NCBI RefSeq assembly: GCF_025574465.1
Contig: NZ_JAOBPP010000014.1
Location: 1 to 64,000, forward strand
DNA from: Kordiimonas aestuarii
GTDB taxonomy: Bacteria > Pseudomonadota > Alphaproteobacteria > Sphingomonadales > Kordiimonadaceae
Length of the DNA: 64,000 nt
Direction of reading: 5' to 3'
Shown here: positions 17,189 to 25,279 of the stretch, piece by piece
Layout: every line of letters begins with the position of its first letter
How positions within the stretch are numbered: position 1 is the stretch's first letter
Program-made: the position numbers and the translations under genes
Notes under the pieces: generated by a model
The model's input: only the letters and a program-made list of their open reading frames with translations
The model's database searches: none
What the model was told of the DNA's origin: nothing

Positions 17189-18472
17189 TTATATTGAGCG
17201 TGATTTGGATGCCGTCGCTTCCCCATCGGGGCGCCTGTAGCGAAGCGTTACAGTAAATACCCCGCCCGTGACCCCGGCTTCCACACGCCAGCCGAGGGCA
17301 TCTGCAATCCGGCGCACGAGATAAAGCCCCTGCCCCAGCCCACTGCTGCGCGGGCCTTTGCTCTGGCTTGAGAGTGGGTCACCCGTGAGCGGTTCGCCTG
17401 CAGGGTTCTCAAAAATGACCGTCCCGTCACGGGCAGAGATTGCAAGGGCAGGCGCGGCGCTGTGGGCCACCGCGTTCGTCAGCAGGTTATTGATCAGCAG
17501 CGTCAGCAAGTGCCGGTTCGCGCTTACCTTAAGCGTGGCAGGTACATCAATACGCATGTCAAAATCCTCGCGCGCGACGAGGTCCACATGACGCACGACA
17601 CAGTCTTCAAGCGCATGTAGGAACACAAGCGGCTCCATAGCCTGGCTTTCTTCGCGGGCAAGCGCGAGAAGTGTATCGGTGGTGTGTTCAAGTTCCTGTA
17701 CTGCGACTGTCAGTTGGACGCTTTGCCGCGCTGTGAGGGTGCCACCCGCCGTCAAGTGCTGCGCAAGGTTCTTGAGAATGGTGGTGGGCGTCCTCAGCTC
17801 GTGGCTCACGTCGCGGGTGAAATCAGATTCACGCTTGAGCATGGCCTTGATGTGCAACAGGCTGCGCTCTATCTCCCGCGCGAGATAGCCGATTTCATTT
17901 TCAGGGAAAGAAGCGGCGAAACCGGGCTCCAGCGTATCAAGATCGATCGCCTCCACCTTCTCCTTCAACTCCACTAGCGGGGCGGAGGCCGCGCGCGCCA
18001 CCGGCCACGCGATAAGAAGCGCAGCGGCGGAGAAAAACACCAGTATCAAGGCAAGCGTCAACCCCACATAAGGCAGATATTCGCCGCCTACCTCAAATGC
18101 GCTCACGTCCGCGACCAGCACGCGCGTGCTTTCCGCAAGCCTAATGGAGCGCAGGTGCAACGTGCCACCATGAGGGCCAGTGAACTCAATGCGCTCCGGC
18201 TCCTGCAGGTGCAACTGGTAAATGCCCCCCGGCAGCGCATCCCAGCTTTCATAGAGGGTCAGGAACGGCGCGCGAGGTTCCGCAAGCTCACCTGTCGCGT
18301 TAAAATGCTCTGCAATATAATTCGCTTCGGTCGAGACAATTTTGTTGAACACATTGTCTTCCACCACCCATGAATAAGCGAGCAGGAGCAGGCTGTAGCT
18401 CGCGCAGGTAACCAGGGTGAAAACAGCAAACAGCCGGTAAATGCGCCCCCTGATGCTGTGCTTGTCACCCAT
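17189..18472 (-). CDS. sensor histidine kinase
   Basis: The 427-residue kinase has a first membrane helix (residues about 12-36), a periplasmic sensor region of about 95 residues, a second helix (about 135-158), a HAMP-like linker, and then the dimerisation box RDVSHELRTPTT with His224. The ATP-binding part shows the N box INNLLTNAVAHS and a G box SGLGQGLYLVRRIADALG; the usual D(T/S)GxG box is degenerate, reading FENPAGEP where related QseC-like kinases vary. It overlaps the upstream response regulator gene by 8 bp, so the two are a pair. The signal is unknown; neighbouring exported protease and propeller genes suggest an envelope or peptide cue. Confidence 0.9.
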   Translation of the reverse strand: MGDKHSIRGRIYRLFAVFTLVTCASYSLLLLAYSWVVEDNVFNKIVSTEANYIAEHFNATGELAEPRAPFLTLYESWDALPGGIYQLHLQEPERIEFTGPHGGTLHLRSIRLAESTRVLVADVSAFEVGGEYLPYVGLTLALILVFFSAAALLIAWPVARAASAPLVELKEKVEAIDLDTLEPGFAASFPENEIGYLAREIERSLLHIKAMLKRESDFTRDVSHELRTPTTILKNLAQHLTAGGTLTARQSVQLTVAVQELEHTTDTLLALAREESQAMEPLVFLHALEDCVVRHVDLVAREDFDMRIDVPATLKVSANRHLLTLLINNLLTNAVAHSAAPALAISARDGTVIFENPAGEPLTGDPLSSQSKGPRSSGLGQGLYLVRRIADALGWRVEAGVTGGVFTVTLRYRRPDGEATASKSRSI

Positions 18473-19151
18473 GACCCGCGTCCAGCTTGAACCCCATCCC
18501 GTGAATGGTTTTGATCATGGCGCTACTGAACGCCTTATCGACAGCTTTCCTGAGCGTATAGATATGCGTGCGCAGGGCATCACTATCGGGGAAATCGTCA
18601 CCCCAGACTTTGTTTACCAGCTCATTCCGACTGACGGCGTTCGGGTAAGCGTCCGCCAGCAACATCAGGATGCTATAGTCGGTCGCGCTCAGGTCAATGG
18701 CCTGCCCCGCGCGTTTCACAAGCCGTTTGCCGGGGTCGATCACCAGTTCGCCAATGGTAATGGTGGCGGACCGGTGGAGCAGATGCCGGCGCGCAAGCGC
18801 GCTGCAGCGCATGGCAACTTCCGCCAGCTCAAACGGTTTGGTGAGATAGTCATCAGCCCCGGCGGCAAACCCTTCGCCTTTGTCGGCAAGGCTGTCCCGC
18901 GCGGTCAGCATAAGGACCGGCATATTGATACTCCCCTTGGCTTTCAACTGTGCGCACAGGTCCATGCCGTCGGCGTCCGGCAGCATGAGGTCAAGCACGA
19001 TCACGTCAAAATCGTGCGTTGCCGCAAGTGCAAGGGCACGGCATCCCGTGTCGGCATAATCCACCACGAACTGCCGCGCGCTCAGATAGTCGTGCAGTTG
19101 TTCCGCTATGGCGTGATTATCCTCAACAATCAGGATGCGGGTATGGCTCAT
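18465..19151 (-). CDS. OmpR-family response regulator
   Basis: The 228-residue protein has a receiver domain with acidic pocket VEDN, phospho-acceptor Asp54 in VIVLDLMLP, the conserved Thr in MLTARDS and Lys in DDYLTKPF. A winged-helix DNA-binding domain follows (ELVIDPGKRLV... and SDALRTHIYTLRKAVD). It is co-transcribed with the kinase gene and lies 40 bp after the S41 protease gene. Target genes are not evident, though the protease and propeller genes on either side are natural candidates. Confidence 0.93.
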   Translation of the reverse strand: MSHTRILIVEDNHAIAEQLHDYLSARQFVVDYADTGCRALALAATHDFDVIVLDLMLPDADGMDLCAQLKAKGSINMPVLMLTARDSLADKGEGFAAGADDYLTKPFELAEVAMRCSALARRHLLHRSATITIGELVIDPGKRLVKRAGQAIDLSATDYSILMLLADAYPNAVSRNELVNKVWGDDFPDSDALRTHIYTLRKAVDKAFSSAMIKTIHGMGFKLDAGHG

Positions 19152-19191
19152 GCTTTTCCTTTTGGTAACCGGGGGCCGAAGCCCCCTTATA

Positions 19192-20595
19192 TCAGCTTTT
19201 TTTTGCGATCAGCGCGAGCGCTTTTTCCATTTCCACATCCCGCCCGGCGCGCAAGCTTTCCTGCGTCGGCTCTACATTATGGTCCGGTTTTACACCGCCC
19301 GGCGCGACCGATCCACTGGGGCGTACCAGCATGCGCGTTGCGATATAGGCCCGCAACTCAGAATGCGGCAGGTTAAAGAGATTACCCTGCGCGGTCTGGT
19401 TCGCGTTGCCGCCGGTTTCCTGCCCGATAAGCGTTGCAAAGCCAAAGTCCTTCAGCACGGACGCAAATACAATGCCCGAGGAATAGGTGATCGGGCTGAT
19501 CAGCAAATAGGTGTCCCCCTTTAAACGTTTGTCATCGCTCATGGGGTCGATCCAGTCGTCCCATTCGGTGTTGATGATCGCACCGACCGCACCCTTGTGA
19601 TCCATGATGCCCCGGTTGTCGCGGTTAAGCTTCTCCCGCATTTTTGACACCATGCGGAACGGCTTGTCGGCTACATATCGCGCCAGATACAGGGCTGTAT
19701 CGGTGTTGCCGCCGGTGTTTTCGCGCACGTCGATCACCAGCGAAGTCGCGCCAGCGTCGCGGAAGGCCGCAAAGGCCTCATCTGCAAAGTCTTCGAACCA
19801 GCCGGGATCGACATCAAAATGACCCACATGCAGGAACGCCGTGCCGTCCGGCAGCGTGCGATAATAAAAATCCTTATCCGCGTCAGCGTCCGCCCCGGCA
19901 GCCTGCCAGTCCTCGGTGTTTGAGACCGCAACGGTCACCGTACCTGCTTCGGTCTCAAGTTCCATCTCGACATCACCGACGATGCCATAAACCGCCCAAG
20001 CGTATATGAAGAACCGGTCCGCCAGGAACTGTTTGCGCAGGTATTCCGTCTCGCCGCCCACATAGCGTTGCAGGTTGGCGGTCAGCTCAGTTGCCGGGAT
20101 ACCGCCGATTGATACAATCCGGCTACCTGCCGCAATCCGGCCGCCCTCCTTATTGCTGTAGGCTTCCCTGATCAGCAGTTGGTCCTGACGGTCAATATAT
20201 ACATCAAAGGGGAAGGGCTTCGTGCCCGCATCCTTCATCGCCTCATATTCGGGGTAGGGCCACAACAGCATGGAATGACCATCGCCAAACTTGTGCGTCA
20301 GCTTGCCCACATGGCGGAAAAACTCAAGTCGGGTCAGCGGTTCATCAAGGCCGGCCTTGATCTCGGCCACCGCCGCCTTGAGCGCCGCATGATCAGCATA
20401 CTCGCCAAGGCTGGGGTGGCGTTCAAGCGCACCAAAATAGAAGGCGTCCACGTCTTCGCGCAGCTTCTCGGCCGGCAGCTTTGTGCTCATCAGCGCAGGG
20501 TCTTCAAGCGGTGGGAAAATATCGAGATGTGGTTCCGAACATGCATTTGTGAGGCATGCTGCAACCAGTATGAAAAATGAGGGTATCCTCGCCAT
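19192..20595 (-). CDS. exported S41-family peptidase, probable lipoprotein
   Basis: The 467-residue protein begins with MARIPSFFILVAACLTNAC; Cys14 or Cys19 could be the lipidated residue, but neither lipobox is ideal. The C-terminal half holds the tail-specific protease fold, with strand TSLVIDVRENTGGN, the nucleophile in SPITYSSGIVFA and GQETGGNANQ. The N-terminal half is a helical region as in the tricorn-core-like S41 subfamily. It is the first gene of a minus-strand unit that continues into the response regulator 40 bp later, so a cell-envelope protease is genetically tied to the two-component system. The substrate is unknown. Confidence 0.85.
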   Translation of the reverse strand: MARIPSFFILVAACLTNACSEPHLDIFPPLEDPALMSTKLPAEKLREDVDAFYFGALERHPSLGEYADHAALKAAVAEIKAGLDEPLTRLEFFRHVGKLTHKFGDGHSMLLWPYPEYEAMKDAGTKPFPFDVYIDRQDQLLIREAYSNKEGGRIAAGSRIVSIGGIPATELTANLQRYVGGETEYLRKQFLADRFFIYAWAVYGIVGDVEMELETEAGTVTVAVSNTEDWQAAGADADADKDFYYRTLPDGTAFLHVGHFDVDPGWFEDFADEAFAAFRDAGATSLVIDVRENTGGNTDTALYLARYVADKPFRMVSKMREKLNRDNRGIMDHKGAVGAIINTEWDDWIDPMSDDKRLKGDTYLLISPITYSSGIVFASVLKDFGFATLIGQETGGNANQTAQGNLFNLPHSELRAYIATRMLVRPSGSVAPGGVKPDHNVEPTQESLRAGRDVEMEKALALIAKKS

Positions 20596-20783
20596 TGTTG
20601 GCTCCTTTTTTTGTTCTCAGCCCACCCTGCCACAGCCGATGTGAAGCTTTTGTCAAGACCAACGCCCGCGCCTTCGCTCTGCCTCGTGAGCCCTGCGCCC
20701 TGTCGCACGCGACTTGAAGAATACGCTGCCCGGTTTATGATCAAGCCCAAAGGCTTGGGGCCTATAAAACAGGGGAGTACACC

Positions 20784-22568
20784 ATGATAAAATATATGAA
20801 GGCGCTTGTAGGCGCCGGCCTGCTGCTGGCAGGCGTGAGCACTGTTACGGCGGAGGAAACGGCAATGCCTGAACTGAGGGGTGACAACCGCGGTGACCGC
20901 GTGACCGGTAACCCGTGGGCAACACGAAGCGCGGTGCTGGGCCGGCACGGCATGGCCGCAACCTCGCACCCACTGGCGAGCCAGGTGGCGATTGATATCC
21001 TCAAGAAAGGCGGCACGGCTGTGGATGCCGCCATTGCCGCCAACGCCGCCATTGGATTGATGGAGCCCACAGGCTCCGGCATCGGTGGCGACCTGTTCGC
21101 GATCGTGTGGGACCCCAAGACCCAAAAGCTGTACGGCCTCAACGCCTCAGGCCGCGCACCCATGGGGCAGGACCTCGCGGCCCTTAAGGCCCGCATTGGC
21201 GCGGACGCCGACATCATCCCCAACTGGGGCAGCCTTTCCGTGACCGTGCCGGGTGCGGTGGACGGCTGGTTCAGCCTGCATGAGAAGTTCGGCAAGCTTG
21301 ATATGGCAGAGAACCTCGCGCCCGCGATTGCTTATGCGCGCGAGGGTTTCCCGGTCACGCAGGTGATTGCCTATTATATGGGCCGCAGCCAAATGGCGTT
21401 TGAGAAACTGCATGCCGACGGCGTGATTGAGGAGATCGACAACTACCGCAAGGTTTACCTTGTGGATGGTGAAGCCCCGGCGGAAGGCGACGTCTTCAAG
21501 AACCCGGCGCTTGCGAACACATACGAGAAGCTCGCCAAGGGCGGGCGTAACGCCTTCTATAAGGGCGAGATCGCAGATGTGATGGACGCCTATTTCAAGC
21601 GCATTGGCGGGCCGCTCCGTAAAGCGGATTTTGAAGCCCATCATAGCGACTGGATTGAACCGGTGTCGGTGAACTACCGCGGCTATGACATCTGGGAACT
21701 GCCGCCAAACGGGCAAGGCATCGCCGCCCTTCAGATGCTGAATATCCTTGAAGGCTATGACCTCGCCTCCCTCGGCCAGAACTCGGCTGAAGCCCTGCAC
21801 CTGATGGTCGAAGCCAAGAAACTGGCGTTCGAGGACCGCGCCAAATTCTATGCCGACCCCGACTTCACCGACATTCCGCTTGATGGCCTCTTGTCGAAAG
21901 ACTATGCCGCGGAGCGCCGCAAGCTGATCAACCCCGACAAAGCGATGGCGGAGGTTGACCACGGCGACCCGAAACTGAGGAAAGGTGACACCATCTATAT
22001 GACCGTGGCGGATGAGAACGGCATGATGGTCTCCCTCATCCAAAGCAACTACCGCGGCATGGGTTCCGGCCTGTCGCCCGACGGGCTTGGTTTCATCTTC
22101 CAGGACCGCGGCGCACAGTTTGCGCTGACGGAAGGCCACGCCAACGTCTACGCGCCCGGCAAACGCCCGTTCCACACCATCATCCCGGCCTTCATGACCA
22201 AGGACGGCGTGCCGCTCATGAGCTTTGGCCTGATGGGCGGTGCCATGCAGCCGCAAGGGCATACGCAGATTGTGGTCAACATGGTGGACTTTGGCCTGAC
22301 GGTACAGGACGCCGGTGACGCTGCCCGCTTCCACCATGACGGGTCCACCGAGCCCACATGGGAAGCGCGTATGAAAGACGGCGGCACGCTTGAACTTGAA
22401 AGCGGCATGCGGCCAGACGTGGTGACAGCGCTTCAGGCCAAGGGCCATAAAATTCGCATCACCTCCGGCCCGTTTGGTGGCTATCAGGCCATCTACCGTG
22501 ACCCCGAAACCGGCGTCTATTGGGGTGCGAGCGAAATGCGCAAGGACGGCGCTGCCATCGGCTACTAG
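20784..22568 (+). CDS. gamma-glutamyltransferase family protein (Ntn hydrolase)
   Basis: The 594-residue precursor has a signal peptide (MKALVGAGLLLAGVSTVTA). The N-terminal subunit carries HPLASQVAIDILKKGGTAVDAA and GSGIGGDLFAIVW, classic for the family. Autoprocessing should occur before Thr403 in KGDTIYMTVADENG, which aligns with the TTHYSVVD nucleophile region of E. coli GGT; the second Thr and His of that motif are replaced here. The C-terminal subunit has GMGSGLSP and LMGGAMQPQGH. It would remove or transfer gamma-glutamyl groups from peptides in the periplasm. It converges with an LD-carboxypeptidase gene 27 bp away, another enzyme of unusual peptide bonds. RBS AGGGGAG precedes the ATG. 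Confidence 0.92.
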   Translation: MIKYMKALVGAGLLLAGVSTVTAEETAMPELRGDNRGDRVTGNPWATRSAVLGRHGMAATSHPLASQVAIDILKKGGTAVDAAIAANAAIGLMEPTGSGIGGDLFAIVWDPKTQKLYGLNASGRAPMGQDLAALKARIGADADIIPNWGSLSVTVPGAVDGWFSLHEKFGKLDMAENLAPAIAYAREGFPVTQVIAYYMGRSQMAFEKLHADGVIEEIDNYRKVYLVDGEAPAEGDVFKNPALANTYEKLAKGGRNAFYKGEIADVMDAYFKRIGGPLRKADFEAHHSDWIEPVSVNYRGYDIWELPPNGQGIAALQMLNILEGYDLASLGQNSAEALHLMVEAKKLAFEDRAKFYADPDFTDIPLDGLLSKDYAAERRKLINPDKAMAEVDHGDPKLRKGDTIYMTVADENGMMVSLIQSNYRGMGSGLSPDGLGFIFQDRGAQFALTEGHANVYAPGKRPFHTIIPAFMTKDGVPLMSFGLMGGAMQPQGHTQIVVNMVDFGLTVQDAGDAARFHHDGSTEPTWEARMKDGGTLELESGMRPDVVTALQAKGHKIRITSGPFGGYQAIYRDPETGVYWGASEMRKDGAAIGY

Positions 22569-22584
22569 GCCCCTTCAAACAAAG

Positions 22585-22612
22585 GCGCTGCCGCTCAGGC
22601 GACAGCGCTTTC
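22585..22612. terminator. terminator-like hairpin between converging genes
   Basis: GCGCTG at 22585-22590 pairs with CAGCGC at 22603-22608, flanked by AAAG and CTTT. It overlaps the last codons of the minus-strand LD-carboxypeptidase gene and follows the gamma-glutamyltransferase stop, so it may serve both strands. Confidence 0.5.
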
Positions 22613-23668
22613 AAGCAAGGTAAGCGTGCGATTGCCGCCGTCAATGCGCGCGCGTGCACCAAGCGGCAAGGTGGCATTGTCCCTGATATGGCCGAACTGC
22701 GCGCCAGACCAGACCGGAATGCCGAGACCGCCAAAATGCTGTTCGAACACTTCGCCAAGGGTGAAGCCACCATAGGGTTCGCTCTCATCCGGCCCGCAGT
22801 CGGTAAAGCCGCCAAGCACGATGCCTTTGAGGCCGGGCAAGTACCCGCCCAGAGCAAGCTGTGTGATCATGCGGTCCACGCGGTAGATCTTCTCGCCGAT
22901 GTCTTCAATACACAGGATCGCGCCGTCAAGAGTCGGGAAATAGGGTGATCCCATGAGGGAGCCAAACACGGTGAGGTTACCGCCTGCAAGCCAGCCCTCC
23001 GCCGTGCCGCTTACAATAGTCTGGCTACGGTTCTTGCGCGCCACAAGCGTGCCGTCGTTTTTCGGCTCCGTGCGGTACTCCAGCTTTTTGCCGTCAAACA
23101 GCAGCTTGGTCATCATCTCGGCCTCGAACTCATACCATGATGAGCCGGCGTTAGGCCCCAGATAGCTGACCATGCCCACTTTGGCCGCGAAGGCGGTGTG
23201 AAGTGCGGTGATATCGCTATAGCCAATCAGCACCTTCGGGTTTGCGCGGATGATGTCATAGTCCAGCATCGGCAACAGCCGCGCCGCGCCCCACCCCCCG
23301 CGCAGGCAAAAGATACCGTCCACTTCCGGGTCTTTGAATGCTGCCATCAAATCCGCGGCGCGGTCAGCGTCTGTGCCCGCCAGATAGCCATGCCGGTGCA
23401 TCGCGTGCGGGAACACCTTGGCCTTGAGGCCCAGCACAGCGAGCGATTCAATGGAAAGCTGTAGCGTGAACTTCTCCCACGTCACGCCGGAAGGCGCGAC
23501 AATGGCAACCGTGTCCCCGCGCTTCAGGCGTTTCGGTTTCAGAACGGATGGCTTCGCACCGGTTTGCGCCGCCAGCACACCTCCTGCACGCCCCGCACTG
23601 GCAGCCAGCGCGGCCACCGCCGCCACACCTGCCCCCTTCAAAAAATCCCGCCGTTGAACCATTGTCAT
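22595..23668 (-). CDS. LD-carboxypeptidase (S66 family), Tat-exported
   Basis: The 357-residue protein opens with a twin-arginine signal QRRDFLKGAG followed by an Ala-rich hydrophobic stretch. The S66 catalytic triad is visible: Ser in IGYSDITALH, Glu in CIEDIGEK and His in FGHIRDNATLP. The oxyanion stretch CLRGGWGAARLL is typical. LD-carboxypeptidases release D-Ala from murein tetrapeptides; the E. coli enzyme is cytoplasmic, so export here points to feeding on, or remodelling, external muropeptides. It converges with the gamma-glutamyltransferase gene. Confidence 0.92.
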   Translation of the reverse strand: MTMVQRRDFLKGAGVAAVAALAASAGRAGGVLAAQTGAKPSVLKPKRLKRGDTVAIVAPSGVTWEKFTLQLSIESLAVLGLKAKVFPHAMHRHGYLAGTDADRAADLMAAFKDPEVDGIFCLRGGWGAARLLPMLDYDIIRANPKVLIGYSDITALHTAFAAKVGMVSYLGPNAGSSWYEFEAEMMTKLLFDGKKLEYRTEPKNDGTLVARKNRSQTIVSGTAEGWLAGGNLTVFGSLMGSPYFPTLDGAILCIEDIGEKIYRVDRMITQLALGGYLPGLKGIVLGGFTDCGPDESEPYGGFTLGEVFEQHFGGLGIPVWSGAQFGHIRDNATLPLGARARIDGGNRTLTLLESAVA

Positions 23669-23713
23669 TACCCTTCATGCTTATACGTGCCGCGCTGCAT
23701 CCCATGGCGGCGG

Positions 23714-23822
23714 TTCAGAGAAGGAATAAAATATTATAAAACTCTGAAAATCAACCCCGCGCAGCACAAGAAATGGGAAAAAAATGAGGCAAAATAATGA
23801 TTTTATATGGAATATTTTATTC
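23714..23822. promoter_or_regulatory. AT-rich intergenic control region with two inverted repeats
   Basis: Between the divergent LD-carboxypeptidase and AraC genes (368 bp gap), TTCAGAG (23714-23720) pairs with CTCTGAA (23742-23748). Separately, GAATAAAATATT (23724-23735) is repeated inverted as AATATTTTATTC (23811-23822). The AT content contrasts strongly with the flanks. Promoters for both genes probably lie here; the two-site arrangement suggests an operator pair. The remainder of the gap, to 24036, shows only the AraC ribosome binding site. Confidence 0.4.
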
Positions 23823-24036
23823 TATAGCGACGCAAATTAATTCCCTCGGATAGTCAGGGTATCCCTAAGGACGGCCAAGGGGAAATGCCGCCGCCAACAC
23901 GGCACGATCCGCCAACCACCGCGCGCGCCTTGCGGATCATATCCGCACGGGTGCGGCACATCCCCGGTATTGGCTTTGTCTGCGGTTTGCGCTATCGCAT
24001 TGAAAAAGTAACAATGATTTAGGGAGCGGCGCGCCG

Positions 24037-25128
24037 ATGGATGTAAAGGATCGGACAGTAGACGGCCTGGACGGCATGGCGGTGCGGGGCTTGCTTCAAG
24101 GTGCTGTCCTCAAGGGGCATGATCCGCATGAAATCCTGCGTACCGTTGCCATCAACCCCGACGTTTATGGCAATCCCCGGGCCACGATAGACGGCTCGGC
24201 CCTTGTCAGGCTTGTAAGGCAAATTCAGTTCACCCTGGACGATGTCTATCTTGGTTTCTTCGCCCACAATTGCCGGTTGGCACTTGAGACGGAGCGGCTG
24301 CTTTCGTTCCTGCACTGCAGCAGCTTTGGCGAGGCGCTGCGGGTTAGTATTCGCTTCACTGACGCCATGTCGACCGATGTCGGGCCATGGATTTCCGAAG
24401 AACATGGACCCGGGCTTCAGCATATCTGCAAATACATGACAATCCCGGGCGTCGACCGTGACATTCTGGTCTGGATCAGGTTTGTCTGGATCTACCATCT
24501 TTTCAGCTGGATGATCGGTCGTCCGCTTGCGCTGCGTGAGGTTTCCGTCCGGGGGCCGCGCCCGGTGCAACTGAACGGATTTGACCGCTTTGCCCTGTTC
24601 CGTTGCCCGGTTAGATACAATGCCCCGGTCGATGCGCTCAGTTATGACCGGAACGATCTGGCTGTCAGGCTGGTGCCCCGGTCCATCACAGAATATGATG
24701 AGTATTACGCCAGCGAGCCAGACTGGTTCGCCGCACTTGAGCAGCGCCAAAGCTGGCGCGAACGCACGCAGCAAGTGCTGGTTGAGCTTCAAAAAGCCGG
24801 GCTATGGTCTGCCCCCATTGAAGTTGTGGCTGCCCGCCTCAGAACCCGCCCCAGAAGACTGCGCCATGACCTTGCCGCCGAAGGGGAGAGTTTTCAGGAT
24901 ATCCGCACACGTCTGCGCGGCGAGCTTGCAAGCGCTTACCTGCTGGCAAGCGACCTGTCTGTCACCGCGATCGGTTTTGAACTTGGCTTCAGCGAACCAG
25001 GCAGCTTCTCCCGCCAGTTTATCTCCTGGGCAGGCATGGCGCCGTCCGCATACCGGTCAACCTATATTACCGATGCCGCCAAGGTGGCAGCCGCCACCGC
25101 GCTGCTGAACGAGCGCCGCATTCCCTGA
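24037..25128 (+). CDS. AraC-family transcriptional regulator
   Basis: The 363-residue protein has an N-terminal arabinose-binding-like domain of the OruR/VirS type (about residues 20-210) and a C-terminal AraC double helix-turn-helix (about 265-345). Key stretches are ASAYLLASDLSVTAIGFELG and FSEPGSFSRQFISWAGMAPSAYR. The ATG at 24037 follows AGGGAG at a good distance. It lies immediately upstream of, and parallel to, the receptor/ligase/dehydrogenase/MFS/esterase module, so it is the likely local activator. This family often responds to a fatty-acid-like or amino-acid ligand; the ligand here is unknown. Confidence 0.9.
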   Translation: MDVKDRTVDGLDGMAVRGLLQGAVLKGHDPHEILRTVAINPDVYGNPRATIDGSALVRLVRQIQFTLDDVYLGFFAHNCRLALETERLLSFLHCSSFGEALRVSIRFTDAMSTDVGPWISEEHGPGLQHICKYMTIPGVDRDILVWIRFVWIYHLFSWMIGRPLALREVSVRGPRPVQLNGFDRFALFRCPVRYNAPVDALSYDRNDLAVRLVPRSITEYDEYYASEPDWFAALEQRQSWRERTQQVLVELQKAGLWSAPIEVVAARLRTRPRRLRHDLAAEGESFQDIRTRLRGELASAYLLASDLSVTAIGFELGFSEPGSFSRQFISWAGMAPSAYRSTYITDAAKVAAATALLNERRIP

Positions 25129-25279
25129 GCCCACGCCGTAACCGGCTGGTCACTTTTGCCAAATCTTTCTGTCAGTCCCGTCATGGCCTCTCCGGTGGCG
25201 GGTGGTACCGTTTCCTCACACCTGAGAGTTGGGGAAGAACTCATCAGGCATGATCAAGATAATGGGGAAGGAAAAGCGG

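Noticed and set aside
21147..22448. 433-codon open frame on the strand opposite the gamma-glutamyltransferase gene
   Set aside because: It mirrors a well-supported gene, shows no family motif and is explained by the codon bias of high-GC DNA.
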